A stretch of DNA of 64,000 nucleotides from Longimicrobiales bacterium (lineage in GTDB: Bacteria; Gemmatimonadota; Gemmatimonadetes; Longimicrobiales; Gaopeijiaceae): assembly GCA_951828585.1 (NCBI GenBank), contig OX639991.1, positions 2,264,576-2,328,575 on the forward strand. The letters run 5' to 3'. Positions 39,469 through 47,977 of this stretch are shown here, one piece after another (the first letter of the stretch is position 1; the number at the start of each line of letters is the position of its first letter). A program made the translations under genes and the position numbers. A model generated the notes under the pieces. That model saw only the letters and a program-made list of their open reading frames with translations. It had not been told where the DNA came from and ran no database searches.

Positions 39469-40698
39469 ATGCCCACCCGCCCTCGTTCGCCTCACGTCCC
39501 CCTCTCCCCCCTCCCCGTCACCCTCGCGGCCACCATGGCCGTCGCCTGCGCCCAGGGAGATTCCACCGCCGAGACCGGCGACCTCACCACCGCCATCGAC
39601 ACCATCAACGATGTGGTCCACGTCACCAACTCCGGCACCCCTCCCGAATGGCAACTCACCCCCGTCGTCTCCATCGGGCCCAGCTCCGTCACGGAACAGG
39701 AGACTCCCGACGAGTTCGGCCGTGTCAGCTCCGTCGCCCTCGGCCCCGACGGCACCGTTTTCGTCGCGGACGCCGCGAACCACGAGATCCGCGTCTTCGG
39801 TCTGGACGGCGCGCACCTCCGCACCTTCGGGCGACAAGGCGAAGGGCCCGGCGAGTTCACGAGCATCTACTCCATCGCATGGGCTGGGGACCGGCTTCTT
39901 GTCTTCGACCCGCCGCTGGGCCGCATCGGCGAGTTCTCGGCCGAGGGCGAGTGGCTCGGCCAGAGGACAACCACGGGAGGTCTGACCGGCAGCGGAATCC
40001 GGTTCTACACGGTCGGGGCTGACGAGGTCTTTCGCTTTGCCCTCGGTTCGGATATGGAATCCCAGTGGGTAGGCCTCGACAGCCGCGGCGACACCGGCGA
40101 CACCTTGCCCTACCTGCGGACTCCCGAGGACCTGCCCGGCGCGACCCCTGCCCTTGTCTGCCGGTACGAGGGGGGAATCGGCTTCTACCCGCACACCGTC
40201 GGAGCGAAGTTCGTGCAGCAGCCGGCGTCCGGTGGAATCATGTACTCCGCCTGGGGGTACTTCTATCGGATCGCCGTGACAGCGGCCGGCGGCGACACCC
40301 TGCGCGTGATCGAGCGTGACTTGCCGACCGAGCCGGTCACGGACGAGGAGTGGGCAGCCGGAAGCGCGGATTTCGAGGAGTTTCGGGAGCGAAGGCCGGA
40401 CGCCTCCTGCAACCCCCGGAGCTACAGCCGGCCGGAACGGAAGCCGTTCATCGAAGAGATCTTCGTGGCCCCCGACGGCAAGCTCTGGGTCGAGGTCATC
40501 CGCACCGAGGGCAACCGCTGGGAGTTCTTCGATACCGAGGGGAGGCTGGTCGGCAGCGTTCCCGCCGTCCCGTACAAGGAGCGCACGGTTCCGGTATTCC
40601 GCGGGGACTATCTCGTGACGATCCGCCAGGACGACCTGGATCTGGACCACGTGGACGTGTGGCGGCTGGAGGGGGTGGGGGGTTCCCGGCGGGAGTGA
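39469..40698 (+). CDS. Six-bladed beta-propeller lipoprotein (subfamily A), paralogue 7
   Basis: This 409-residue protein starts at ATG 39469 (GGAG six bases upstream), with a signal peptide and lipobox (AVAC). TAIDTINDVVHVTNSGTPPE, VVSIGPSSVTEQETPDEFGR and ANHEIRVFGLDG mark subfamily A. The reading frame is intact across the region where paralogue 6 is broken, so it serves as the reference copy. The C-terminus ends LDLDHVDVWRLEGVGG. It is the last propeller of the array. Confidence 0.87.
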   Translation: MPTRPRSPHVPLSPLPVTLAATMAVACAQGDSTAETGDLTTAIDTINDVVHVTNSGTPPEWQLTPVVSIGPSSVTEQETPDEFGRVSSVALGPDGTVFVADAANHEIRVFGLDGAHLRTFGRQGEGPGEFTSIYSIAWAGDRLLVFDPPLGRIGEFSAEGEWLGQRTTTGGLTGSGIRFYTVGADEVFRFALGSDMESQWVGLDSRGDTGDTLPYLRTPEDLPGATPALVCRYEGGIGFYPHTVGAKFVQQPASGGIMYSAWGYFYRIAVTAAGGDTLRVIERDLPTEPVTDEEWAAGSADFEEFRERRPDASCNPRSYSRPERKPFIEEIFVAPDGKLWVEVIRTEGNRWEFFDTEGRLVGSVPAVPYKERTVPVFRGDYLVTIRQDDLDLDHVDVWRLEGVGGSRRE

Positions 40699-40701
40699 TG
40701 C

Positions 40702-40730
40702 GATATCAATACGATATCAAATAGATATCA
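40702..40730. repeat. Three GATATCA direct repeats with 11-bp spacing
   Basis: GATATCA occurs at 40702-40708, 40713-40719 and 40724-40730, so the repeat unit is exactly 11 bp, one helical turn. Each contains the palindrome GATATC. It lies between the convergent ends of the propeller array and the lipase-like gene. It could be a protein-binding array; no adjacent replication gene supports an origin. Confidence 0.6.
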
Positions 40731-40800
40731 CAGGGGATGGTGGGGGGATCGGCGGCGGGTACAGACGCGTTGGCGAGGACACGAATGGTCTTCGCTCGAG

Positions 40801-41517
40801 TCAGCCCTCACCCTCCCCGAACTCCCCCGTCCGCAGGAACCGGATCACCGCGTTGGCCGTGTGCCGGCTGTTGGCGATGAAGGCATGGGACCGCGGCAGC
40901 ACGAGCATCGGCACGCCGCGGATCCGGGCCTGCTCCAGGCTGACGATCCCGTCGTCGGGACCCGGAATCGCCGCGGGGCCGATCGGCTGCGTGCTGCGGT
41001 TCCCGGCGATGATCCCCACTTCGTAGTCGGGCAGGGGAAGGGTGGCGGGGATATCGGTGGTGTCGGTGCCGAGCGCGCTTCCCACCGGCCCGAGCACATC
41101 CGATGCGAGTTGCATGTCCTCCAGCCAATCCACGAACAGACTCCCCTGGTTGGGGGGCGCCAGCAGCACGACCCTGCCGAGCGACTCGGGCCGGTGCTCC
41201 GCCAGGTGGCCGCGTATGACCAGCGCGCCCAGGGAATGTCCCACCAAGTGGACGCTGGACGCGTCCGAGCAACACTCCTCGACGACATCGTGAAGGGTCT
41301 TCAGTTGTTCGTCAAAGGATGCGGTGAGCGAAGGATACTCCGCGATGTTGACCTGATAGCCGGCCCACTCGAGCCGCTGCCCGAGGATCAGCATCGAGGA
41401 CGGCGAACGCCCCAGGCCGTGGACGAGAACCACGGCCTCCTGGTGGGCATCCGGGCCTCCCCCGCACCCCGCCAGGGGGAGCACCATCGCCAGGATCAGA
41501 GTCCATTTCTTGTTCAT
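40801..41517 (-). CDS. Lipoprotein alpha/beta hydrolase (lipase-like)
   Basis: This 238-residue protein has a lipoprotein signal (LPLAGC) and an alpha/beta-hydrolase fold. The oxyanion segment is VVLVHGLGRS, the nucleophile elbow GHSLGA contains the catalytic Ser, the Asp is probably in GPDDGIVSLE and the His in LPRSHAF. This order fits a membrane-attached lipase or esterase of the PGAP1/triacylglycerol lipase type. It stands alone between the propeller array and a divergent membrane-protein gene. Confidence 0.82.
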   Translation of the reverse strand: MNKKWTLILAMVLPLAGCGGGPDAHQEAVVLVHGLGRSPSSMLILGQRLEWAGYQVNIAEYPSLTASFDEQLKTLHDVVEECCSDASSVHLVGHSLGALVIRGHLAEHRPESLGRVVLLAPPNQGSLFVDWLEDMQLASDVLGPVGSALGTDTTDIPATLPLPDYEVGIIAGNRSTQPIGPAAIPGPDDGIVSLEQARIRGVPMLVLPRSHAFIANSRHTANAVIRFLRTGEFGEGEG

Positions 41518-41709
41518 GATGCCCGCCTATCAGTCCGTGGATAAAGCCGCTCGAATGCCGGGAGGGTTTGTCCTCGGGCTGCTATACCCCGGCCGCGGCT
41601 CAAGGATCACGGTTCCAGGCCCCTGCGCCACCGGCCTTCCAACGCCTATCGCAGATTGTCTAAATCGGCGTGATCGGACAAGTCCTGACGAAAGGTGTAG
41701 GTTCCCCTG

Positions 41710-42213
41710 ATGAGATTAGAGTTCATCAAGGCCGTTGTCATCCTTCCCGGGACGGTTCTCGTGTTCGTCCCCGCCTGGATCCTCCGGCTCACGGCCGGAT
41801 CCTCAATGGCCATGGCGCCCGCGGAATTCGCGGGAGTCCGATTCTGGATTGGCTTCGTCGCGGGCGTTGTCGGCCTGGTTCTGGTCGTGTGGACCGCCCG
41901 GCTGTTTCTGACCGTCGGCGAGGGTACGCCCGCCCCCTGGGCTCCGCCTAGCCGACTGGTGGTCCTCGGGCCTTACCGCTACGTGCGCAACCCGATGATC
42001 AAGGGTGTGTTCCGCATCCTCCTGGCCGAGGCGCTCCTCCTTGGCTCATGGCCGATTGCCGGCTGGATGCTTGTCTTCTTCCTCGTCCACACGATCTACC
42101 TGACCCGTTTCGAGGAACCGGCTCTCGAGCGCCGGTTCGGCGAGGACTACCGGCGCTACAAGGCGAATGTCCCGCGCTGGGTCCCACGCGTGCCGCCGTG
42201 GAATCTCCCCTGA
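41710..42213 (+). CDS. Isoprenylcysteine carboxyl methyltransferase/PEMT-like membrane protein
   Basis: This 167-residue protein has three to four hydrophobic segments and the ICMT/PEMT signature: GPYRYVRNPM for cofactor binding, then FEEPALERRFGEDYRRYKAN and VPRWVPR at the C-terminus. Members transfer a methyl group from S-adenosylmethionine to lipid or prenyl-cysteine acceptors in the membrane; many bacterial homologues have unknown substrates. The start at ATG 41710 has only a weak upstream ribosome-binding site. Confidence 0.8.
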   Translation: MRLEFIKAVVILPGTVLVFVPAWILRLTAGSSMAMAPAEFAGVRFWIGFVAGVVGLVLVVWTARLFLTVGEGTPAPWAPPSRLVVLGPYRYVRNPMIKGVFRILLAEALLLGSWPIAGWMLVFFLVHTIYLTRFEEPALERRFGEDYRRYKANVPRWVPRVPPWNLP

Positions 42214-42313
42214 CCAATCGGGTTCGAGAACAAGTCCGCATCTGGCGACGCGACCGGTTGACCGGCTAGCCTTCATCGAAAGTTCCGCCCCACCCGCATC
42301 AAGGAAGACCACG

Positions 42314-45274
42314 ATGAAGTCGTTCCAACGCCTAACGGCCACCGTCATCGCCCTCGCGGCCGCCATTCTGGCCCACCCCGCCACCGCCCAGCAGCCCCTC
42401 GACGAGGAGTACACCGCGCTCATCCGCGAATTCACCACCGAGACCTTCTTCTCCACCCCCCTCGTCGACCACCTCCCCTTCAGCGAGACGGTGCCCACGC
42501 CGCTGGACCATCTCGGCCACATCTCCGGCGCGCCCGACATCCTGAGCTATCCCGACGAGGTGCACTCCTACATGCGTGCGCTCGCCACCGCCTCGCCCCG
42601 GGTCGAGGTTTTCACGATCGGCACCTCCGAGGAGGGCCGCGAGATGATTCTGGTTGTGATCAGCTCCGACGAGACCATCTCGGCGCTGGAGGAGAACAAG
42701 GCCGGGCTGCGCGCCTTGGCGGACCCCCGCGTTACAACCCCCGAGCAGGCCGCCGAACTCATCGGCACCACCAAGCCCGCGTACTGGTCCACGGGCGCGA
42801 TCCACTCCACCGAGACGGGGTCGCCCGAGATGTTCATGGAGCTGGCCTACCGGCTGGCCGTGGGCGAAAGCGACTTCATCCGCGAGATCCGCGACAACCT
42901 GGTCTACATGATCACGCCGGTCGTCGAGCCGGACGGGCGGGCCAAGGTGGTCGACCTGCACATGGGGAAGCGCAAGGATCCCGACGCCGACCTGCCCACC
43001 CGGCCGCTCTACTGGGGCAAGTACGTCGCCCACGACAACAACCGCGACAACATCGGGCAGGCGCTGGAGCTCTCCCGGGCCGTCACCCGCACCTACCTCG
43101 ACTTCCGCCCGACCGTCTTCCACGATCACCACGAGTCGGCGTCGCACCTCTACACCTCGACCGGGCGCGGCCCCTACAACGCGTGGCTCGATCCGATCGT
43201 CATCAACGAGTGGAACCGGCTCGCCTACAAGGAGGTGAAGGACATGACGGCGTACGGCGTGCCCGGCGTCTACACGCACGACTTCTACGACGGCTGGGGC
43301 GCCAACTACATGATGTGGGTCGCGCACATGCGAAACTCGGTCGGACGCTTCTACGAGACGCAGGGCGCGGGGGATGCCTCCACGCGCGTCATCCGCTCGA
43401 ATGTGCAGCGCCAGTGGCACCGTCCGAACACGCCGCTGCGCGAGGTGGTGTGGGGGATCAGGAACAACGTCAACCTGCAGCAGAGCGCGGTGCTGATCGC
43501 GATGCACGAGGTCGCGACCAACCGCGAGGAATTCCTCCACAATTTCTACGAGAAATCCGCGCGCTCGGTGGCGAAGGCGCGCAACGAGGGCCCCGCCGCC
43601 TACGTCCTTCCCGCCGACGACCCGCGTCCCGGCCAGCAGGCGCGCCTGCTCAAGGTCATGGAGGACCACGGCTTCGAGGTGCACCGCGCCGACGAGGAGA
43701 TCGAGATCGGCGAGACGGTCTACCCCGAGGGCAGCTACGTCGTCCGCATGGACCAGCCCTTTTCGCGCGGCGCCGACATGCTGCTCGACAAGCAGTACTA
43801 CAATCCCGACGACCCGCGCCCCTACGACGACACGGGATGGACGATCGGCCCCCTCTTCAACGCGAAAACGGTGCGGATCGAGGACACCGCGATCCTCGAC
43901 GCCGACATGACCCTCGTCCCGACCGTGACGGTCGCCGGCGGGGTCGAGGGGCGCGGCGGCACCTACCTGATCAACTACAACGCCGACAACACGCTGGCCC
44001 AGTTCCGCTTTGCGCACGACGACCTGGTCATCCACGCGGCCGAGTCCTCCTTCACCGACGACGACCGCGAGTTCAACGCGGGCACCTTCGTGATCCGCGA
44101 AGAGGACAACCCGATGGTGGACCTGTCCGCCGTCCTCGACCAGGCCGGCACCGAGTACGGCTTCACCGCATACCGCACCCGCGACGAACCCGAGGTGGCG
44201 ATGCACGAGACGCGCGTACCCCGGATCGCGGTCATGCACACCTGGACGAGCACGCAGGACGAAGGCTGGCTCCGGGTCGGGCTCGACGAGTACGGAATCT
44301 CCTTCGACTACATCTCGGTGCACGATGTGCGCGACAACGAGCGCCTCATCGACTCCTGGGACGTCATCGTCATGGGACAGAACCGGGGCAACGCGCTGAG
44401 CGTGGTGCGCGGACTGCAGGGTGATGACCCGCGCCCCTGGAAGGCGACCGATCTCACCCCGAACATCGGCCGGCAGGCGTCCACCGACGACATGCGCGGC
44501 GGACTCGATCTGGAAGGCGTTCTGAACCTGAAGCACTTCGTCGAGGCGGGCGGCGTCTTCGTGACGATGGCGAGTGCGTCGCAGCTGCCGATCCACTTCG
44601 GTCTGGCGGATGGTGTCTCGATCCGCACGACGCCGGACCTGTGGGCACGGGGCGGGGTTTTCGCCACCCGCGTGACGGACGACGAGAGCCCGATCGGGTA
44701 CGGGTATGATGAGCTGGGCGTGGCCTTCAATACGGCGCCGGTGTTCGCGACGGGCGGTGGGGGGTTCGGGGGGTTCGGGCGGTTCTTTGGCGGGGGTGGC
44801 GGTGTGCAGGAACGGGGTCCGGGCGACACGACGCGGCGGCGGACGGGGCGGGGCGGGGGGGACGAACAGGACTTTGTGCAGGGCAGGGCGCGGGATCTGG
44901 GGGAGGCGGGTGTCGAAGCCTTCCGCGAGGCGCAGGAGGAGGACGAGGATGAGTCGCCGGAGCGCGGTGGAGCTTCAGATGGTCCGGACCGCGTGCGGGT
45001 GGTGATGCGATTTGCGCAGAGCGCGGAGGACCTGCTGATCAGCGGGGGGCTGCGGAATGGGCGGGTGCTGGCGAATGCGCCGGCGGTGGTGGACGTGACG
45101 CTGGGGGACGGCCATGTCGTGCTGTTCTCGTTCAATCCGTTCTGGCGGTCGCATACGCATGGGTCGTATGCGCTGCTCTTCAACACGCTGATGCATCATG
45201 ATGCGCTGTCGGCGGTGGCGGAGGAGATGGTGGCGGAGGAAGAAGAATCCGAGCGGCCGCCGGCGGGGCGGTAG
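42314..45274 (+). CDS. Exported M14 family zinc carboxypeptidase-like protein
   Basis: This 986-residue protein has a signal peptide ending AHPATAQQ. The M14 zinc site is visible as AIHSTETGSPE (His and Glu ligands), with the downstream His in FHDHHESASHLY. The domain is followed by about 600 residues, including a GATase-like region near 44220-44520 (MHTWTSTQDEGWLRVGLDEY, IVMGQNRG). A Gly-rich low-complexity stretch (44755-44900) interrupts it, and the tail LFSFNPFWRSHTHGSYALLF is typical of these large Bacteroidota/Gemmatimonadota M14 proteins. AAGGAAG precedes the ATG. Confidence 0.87.
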   Translation: MKSFQRLTATVIALAAAILAHPATAQQPLDEEYTALIREFTTETFFSTPLVDHLPFSETVPTPLDHLGHISGAPDILSYPDEVHSYMRALATASPRVEVFTIGTSEEGREMILVVISSDETISALEENKAGLRALADPRVTTPEQAAELIGTTKPAYWSTGAIHSTETGSPEMFMELAYRLAVGESDFIREIRDNLVYMITPVVEPDGRAKVVDLHMGKRKDPDADLPTRPLYWGKYVAHDNNRDNIGQALELSRAVTRTYLDFRPTVFHDHHESASHLYTSTGRGPYNAWLDPIVINEWNRLAYKEVKDMTAYGVPGVYTHDFYDGWGANYMMWVAHMRNSVGRFYETQGAGDASTRVIRSNVQRQWHRPNTPLREVVWGIRNNVNLQQSAVLIAMHEVATNREEFLHNFYEKSARSVAKARNEGPAAYVLPADDPRPGQQARLLKVMEDHGFEVHRADEEIEIGETVYPEGSYVVRMDQPFSRGADMLLDKQYYNPDDPRPYDDTGWTIGPLFNAKTVRIEDTAILDADMTLVPTVTVAGGVEGRGGTYLINYNADNTLAQFRFAHDDLVIHAAESSFTDDDREFNAGTFVIREEDNPMVDLSAVLDQAGTEYGFTAYRTRDEPEVAMHETRVPRIAVMHTWTSTQDEGWLRVGLDEYGISFDYISVHDVRDNERLIDSWDVIVMGQNRGNALSVVRGLQGDDPRPWKATDLTPNIGRQASTDDMRGGLDLEGVLNLKHFVEAGGVFVTMASASQLPIHFGLADGVSIRTTPDLWARGGVFATRVTDDESPIGYGYDELGVAFNTAPVFATGGGGFGGFGRFFGGGGGVQERGPGDTTRRRTGRGGGDEQDFVQGRARDLGEAGVEAFREAQEEDEDESPERGGASDGPDRVRVVMRFAQSAEDLLISGGLRNGRVLANAPAVVDVTLGDGHVVLFSFNPFWRSHTHGSYALLFNTLMHHDALSAVAEEMVAEEEESERPPAGR

Positions 45275-45394
45275 GGGGTGAGGGGCGTACACCGGGAGGC
45301 AGGGCGGTTGGAACCCCGTCCGCCGCCCGCAGGTATCAACCGGTACTGCAAGCAGTTCGCGACGAATCCGCCCGATCCGGAAGGAACCCACCCA

Positions 45395-45997
45395 ATGCGC
45401 CGATCCCGAGTCCCCGTCCTCGTCCTCGTCGGTCTCGCGTTCGCCTGCGAAAGTCCCACTACGCTCGCAACCTGCCGCGAGCCCGGGGCCACGCAAATCT
45501 ACCCTCGGTATTCCAAGGAGCATGAGGTCTGCTTCGACGCGATCGGCGATGGCGCCACCTACACCGCGACGAGTTCCGACACGGACGTCGTCACCGCCGG
45601 CATCGCCGGCACCACGCTTACGGTGACCGGCCAGGAACTGGGTAGCGCCCGGGTCACGGTGACGGCCACGGATTCGGACGGGACCACCCAGACGGTCGTC
45701 TACCCGGTCGTGACCATGCATGCCGCACTGGGCAACTTCCACTGCAGCGTGGAGCTTGGCGACAACCCCGATACCTACGACATCACCTGGGAGGGGTGGG
45801 TGCTGCCCTATGTCGATCTTGCGGAGGTGTACGCCCGCCACACCTTCGACGACCAGTCAAATGTCACCCTCCTCGGTACGAACTTGAATCAAGGTCATAC
45901 CTACAACTACTCCGGTGTCAGACAGATCTGGACGGAATCGGTCGACAACGCCGATTGCAGCATCGAGATCGCCGACTACACGTACGCCAGCGAATAG
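45395..45997 (+). CDS. Small lipoprotein with Ig-like (Big_2-type) domain
   Basis: This 200-residue protein has a lipoprotein signal (LVGLAFAC) and a domain with YTATSSDTDVVTAGIAGTTL, TVTGQELGSARVTVTATD, the pattern of a bacterial Ig-like fold. A second beta-rich half (VELGDNPDTYDITWEGWVLP) follows. Four cysteines beyond the lipid one may form disulfides. Function unknown; likely a surface protein. AAGGAA lies upstream of ATG 45395. Confidence 0.7.
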   Translation: MRRSRVPVLVLVGLAFACESPTTLATCREPGATQIYPRYSKEHEVCFDAIGDGATYTATSSDTDVVTAGIAGTTLTVTGQELGSARVTVTATDSDGTTQTVVYPVVTMHAALGNFHCSVELGDNPDTYDITWEGWVLPYVDLAEVYARHTFDDQSNVTLLGTNLNQGHTYNYSGVRQIWTESVDNADCSIEIADYTYASE

Positions 45998-46016
45998 GTG
46001 ACCTGGGGGTTGGCCA

Positions 46017-46124
46017 CTACACGACAGTAGGAACCAGCCCGGACTCGATGATGCGCCGGTCCTGAGTAAGGAGCGTTGCGCCGAGAGTCTGCGCGGTCGT
46101 CACGATTGTCCTGTCCGCCGGCGC
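46017..46124 (-). pseudogene. PIN-domain toxin remnant (C-terminal fragment)
   Basis: Read on the minus strand, the fragment encodes APADRTIVTTAQTLGATLLT followed by QDRRIIESGLVPTVV and a stop. The intact PIN gene at 46481 has DPADRILVATARVLGATLLT and NDRHIVEAGLVSTLS at the same place. Only the C-terminal third remains, abutting an AbiEii fragment at about 46125. It cannot be functional. Confidence 0.75.
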
Positions 46125-46125
46125 C

Positions 46126-46296
46126 ATCGGGAACTCGCGCTCTCGGTTGCCCGTCACAAAGCCGTGTTTTTCCGGGAGAACGACTCCGGCGGCCAGCGGA
46201 TCGACTGCAAAGCGGCGGTTTCGGGTGGTCTCAGGCTCGTTTTTATCCGGCGCTGCGCAGGAGGTGCTCGCCGACGACTACGCCGGCATGCTTGAG
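46126..46296 (+). pseudogene. AbiEii-like toxin gene remnant (empty-site paralogue)
   Basis: The segment encodes ELALSVARHKAVFFRENDSG, GQRIDCKAAVSGGLRLV, and matches the 3' part of the AbiEii gene at 48730-48812 joined to 51784-51870. Here it is continuous across the point where IS21 inserted in the other copy. One extra base near 46233 (GTTTTTATCC against GTTCCATCC) shifts the frame. It is a dead fragment but records the uninterrupted sequence. Confidence 0.8.
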
Positions 46297-46310
46297 ACGA
46301 GTCCACGCGA

Positions 46311-46478
46311 GACGTGATCGACCGCAACGGGGCGCTCCGAGGAGTTTTTCGCCTGCCGGTGAACCGGACCATCGTGGGTATTGGGCCATCGTCGCTCTAC
46401 GTCGTGACAAAGGACGAGATGGATCTGCAGACTTTGAGCCTCCATGCGTGGCCGCTGAGGCTTCCTCCCGGGGGCTGA
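46311..46478 (+). pseudogene. Six-bladed beta-propeller C-terminal remnant
   Basis: The open segment DVIDRNGALRGVFRLPVNRT, IVGIGPSSLYVVTKDEMDLQ, TLSLHAWP looks like the last blade of a propeller lipoprotein (structure: strand-turn-strand, IVGxGPxxLYVV). No upstream part is present. It lies between the AbiEii fragment and the intact PIN gene. Confidence 0.5.
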
Positions 46479-46480
46479 CG

Positions 46481-46879
46481 TCAACTCAGCGTCGAGACCA
46501 GCCCCGCTTCCACGATGTGGCGGTCGTTCGTAAGCAGCGTCGCGCCGAGGACGCGGGCGGTTGCGACGAGAATCCGATCCGCGGGGTCACGGTGAAAGGA
46601 ATCCGGCAGAGCCGCCACCTCCGCCCCGACCGCCGGCGAGATGCCGTGTCGCCGAACCAGCGGGGGCGCGGCCGCCTTCTCGAGCCATTCCCGGAGTGGA
46701 AGCGTGAGCTGGATGCGGCCGAGGCTGTGGAGCGTTGCGACCTCCCAGAGTGAGATGTCGGACACGCGCAGCGGCGAGTCCCCGTCGGCCGCGTCCAACA
46801 CCCGTCGTTGCGCCGGCGACAGTGGCCCATCGCCCTGGAGCCACCAGATAAGGACGTGAGTGTCGAGCAGCGCGGTCAC
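46481..46879 (-). CDS. PIN-domain toxin (VapC-like)
   Basis: This 132-residue PIN protein starts at GTG 46879 with TALLDTHVLIWWLQGD (first Asp and the WW typical of the PhoH/VapC-type PIN with Phd antitoxins). ISLWEVATL supplies the Glu, DPADRILVATA the next Asp, and LLTNDRHI the last. All acidic positions are present. It overlaps the Phd antitoxin stop by four bases (GTGA), so it is translated after the antitoxin. The target RNA is unknown. Confidence 0.86.
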   Translation of the reverse strand: MTALLDTHVLIWWLQGDGPLSPAQRRVLDAADGDSPLRVSDISLWEVATLHSLGRIQLTLPLREWLEKAAAPPLVRRHGISPAVGAEVAALPDSFHRDPADRILVATARVLGATLLTNDRHIVEAGLVSTLS

Positions 46880-47187
46880 TCGCCGCCAGCCTTGCGGCCT
46901 TGCTTGCGGGACGCATCCACTGCTTTGCCGGGATCCGCAGTCTCGTCGGCACCCGCCAGGCTATCCCAGTAGTGCTCCGGCACCACCGGCCCGACGATGT
47001 CGCCGACGATTGTGGCCGTGCCCTTCAACTCCAATTGCGGATACTCCGATTCGGCCTGGCTGGGTGGCCAGAGTTCGGCCACCGGCCGACCCCGCTTGAG
47101 AATCACGATGCGTTCACCGGTGTCCCGGACCCGGTCGAGGATCGCCAGGCACTTGGCCTTGAATTCGGAAGCGTTGATGGTTTCCAT
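46876..47187 (-). CDS. Phd/YefM-type antitoxin
   Basis: This 103-residue protein starts METINASEFKAKCLAILDRV, the DNA-binding Phd/YefM fold with GERIVILKRGRPVAELWP. A disordered C-terminus (from about residue 55) would bind the PIN toxin encoded downstream. The promoter region contains a palindrome (47201-47212) that suggests autorepression. The toxin gene overlaps its stop. Confidence 0.86.
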   Translation of the reverse strand: METINASEFKAKCLAILDRVRDTGERIVILKRGRPVAELWPPSQAESEYPQLELKGTATIVGDIVGPVVPEHYWDSLAGADETADPGKAVDASRKQGRKAGGE

Positions 47188-47222
47188 ATGACTAGTATTG
47201 ATGACTGGTCATATTAAGTCAA
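47188..47222 (-). promoter_or_regulatory. Promoter and operator of the Phd/PIN pair
   Basis: On the minus strand, TTGACT (47217-47222) and AATACT 17 bp further on form a -35/-10 pair. ATGACTGGTCAT (47201-47212), a palindrome with a 2-nt centre, lies between them, so a bound antitoxin would block the promoter. ATGACTAG at about 47188-47195 repeats one half. Confidence 0.55.
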
Positions 47223-47380
47223 GTCAGTCACCGAAGCGGTCTTGTTGGGCCGCACCCCGCACGAGGGTCGAGGTCTTCAAGACTTGGCGGCTGGCACCCA
47301 GCACGCCGGGTCGATTGGCTCAGTAGGGAGTGGTGTTATATTTATAGATTGATTTCTGACACAGCGAGCCCAACCCAGCC
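47223..47380. promoter_or_regulatory. Divergent intergenic region before the AbiE pair
   Basis: An AT-rich block with TATATTTATAGATT lies at about 47337-47350, about 30-40 bp before the AbiEi start. It provides a likely -10 element. No clear ribosome-binding site precedes the ATG at 47381. Confidence 0.4.
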
Positions 47381-47977
47381 ATGAAGAGCCTCCCCGAACG
47401 CATCGTGGAACACGCCCAGGCCACTCCGGAGGCCACGCCGATCTGCCCGGGCGCTCTGCTTCACCTGGGCAAGCGGGGGGCCGTGAATCAGGCGCTCTCC
47501 CGCCTGGCCCGTTCGGGCCGGCTGATGCGGATCTGCCAGGGCGTGTACATGCGCCCGATCCAGACCCGCTTCGGGCGCTGTGCACCAAGCATCCACAAGT
47601 CACTCCAGGCGCTTTCGGAGCTCTGGGGGGAGACGATCGTCCCCCATGGGGGCGGTGCGGCCAACTGGCTTGGTTTGACCACGCAGAATCCGATCCGGTC
47701 GGTCTACCTTACCTCCGGCCGCAACCGGCGATTGTACTTCGGCAAGCATCCGGTCGATCTGCGCCATGCCCCACGATGGCAACTGGCCGTCCCCCATCGG
47801 AAGGCGGGGGTGGTCATCCGCGCCTTGGCATGGCTCGGCCCGGAAGAGGTCGAAGACAGCCTCGACGCGGTGCTGCCCCAACTCTCGGAGCGAGAACTCA
47901 ACGAGCTTGCGGCCGCGCGGGCCGTCATGCCCAGGTGGTTGGCCGAGCCGTTGAGCGCGCGCCTGGCGAGTGGCTGA
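47381..47977 (+). CDS. AbiEi-like antitoxin (DUF6088-type)
   Basis: This 198-residue protein has an N-terminal winged-helix region (GKRGAVNQALSRLARSGRLM, RICQGVYMRP) and a C-terminal part with LSERELNELAAARAVMPRWL, as in AbiEi antitoxins. In type IV AbiE systems this protein represses the operon and counters the nucleotidyltransferase toxin without direct contact. It overlaps the toxin gene by eight bases. Because the toxin gene is split by IS21, the antitoxin may now be an orphan. Confidence 0.82.
   Translation: MKSLPERIVEHAQATPEATPICPGALLHLGKRGAVNQALSRLARSGRLMRICQGVYMRPIQTRFGRCAPSIHKSLQALSELWGETIVPHGGGAANWLGLTTQNPIRSVYLTSGRNRRLYFGKHPVDLRHAPRWQLAVPHRKAGVVIRALAWLGPEEVEDSLDAVLPQLSERELNELAAARAVMPRWLAEPLSARLASG

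Noticed and set aside
40702-40730. Plasmid-type iterons or replication origin
   Set aside because: Only three short repeats, no replication initiator gene and no DnaA box cluster nearby.
42332-44596. Minus-strand open frame opposite the M14 peptidase
   Set aside because: The plus strand has the zinc motif, signal peptide and ribosome-binding site. The minus frame has biased composition only.
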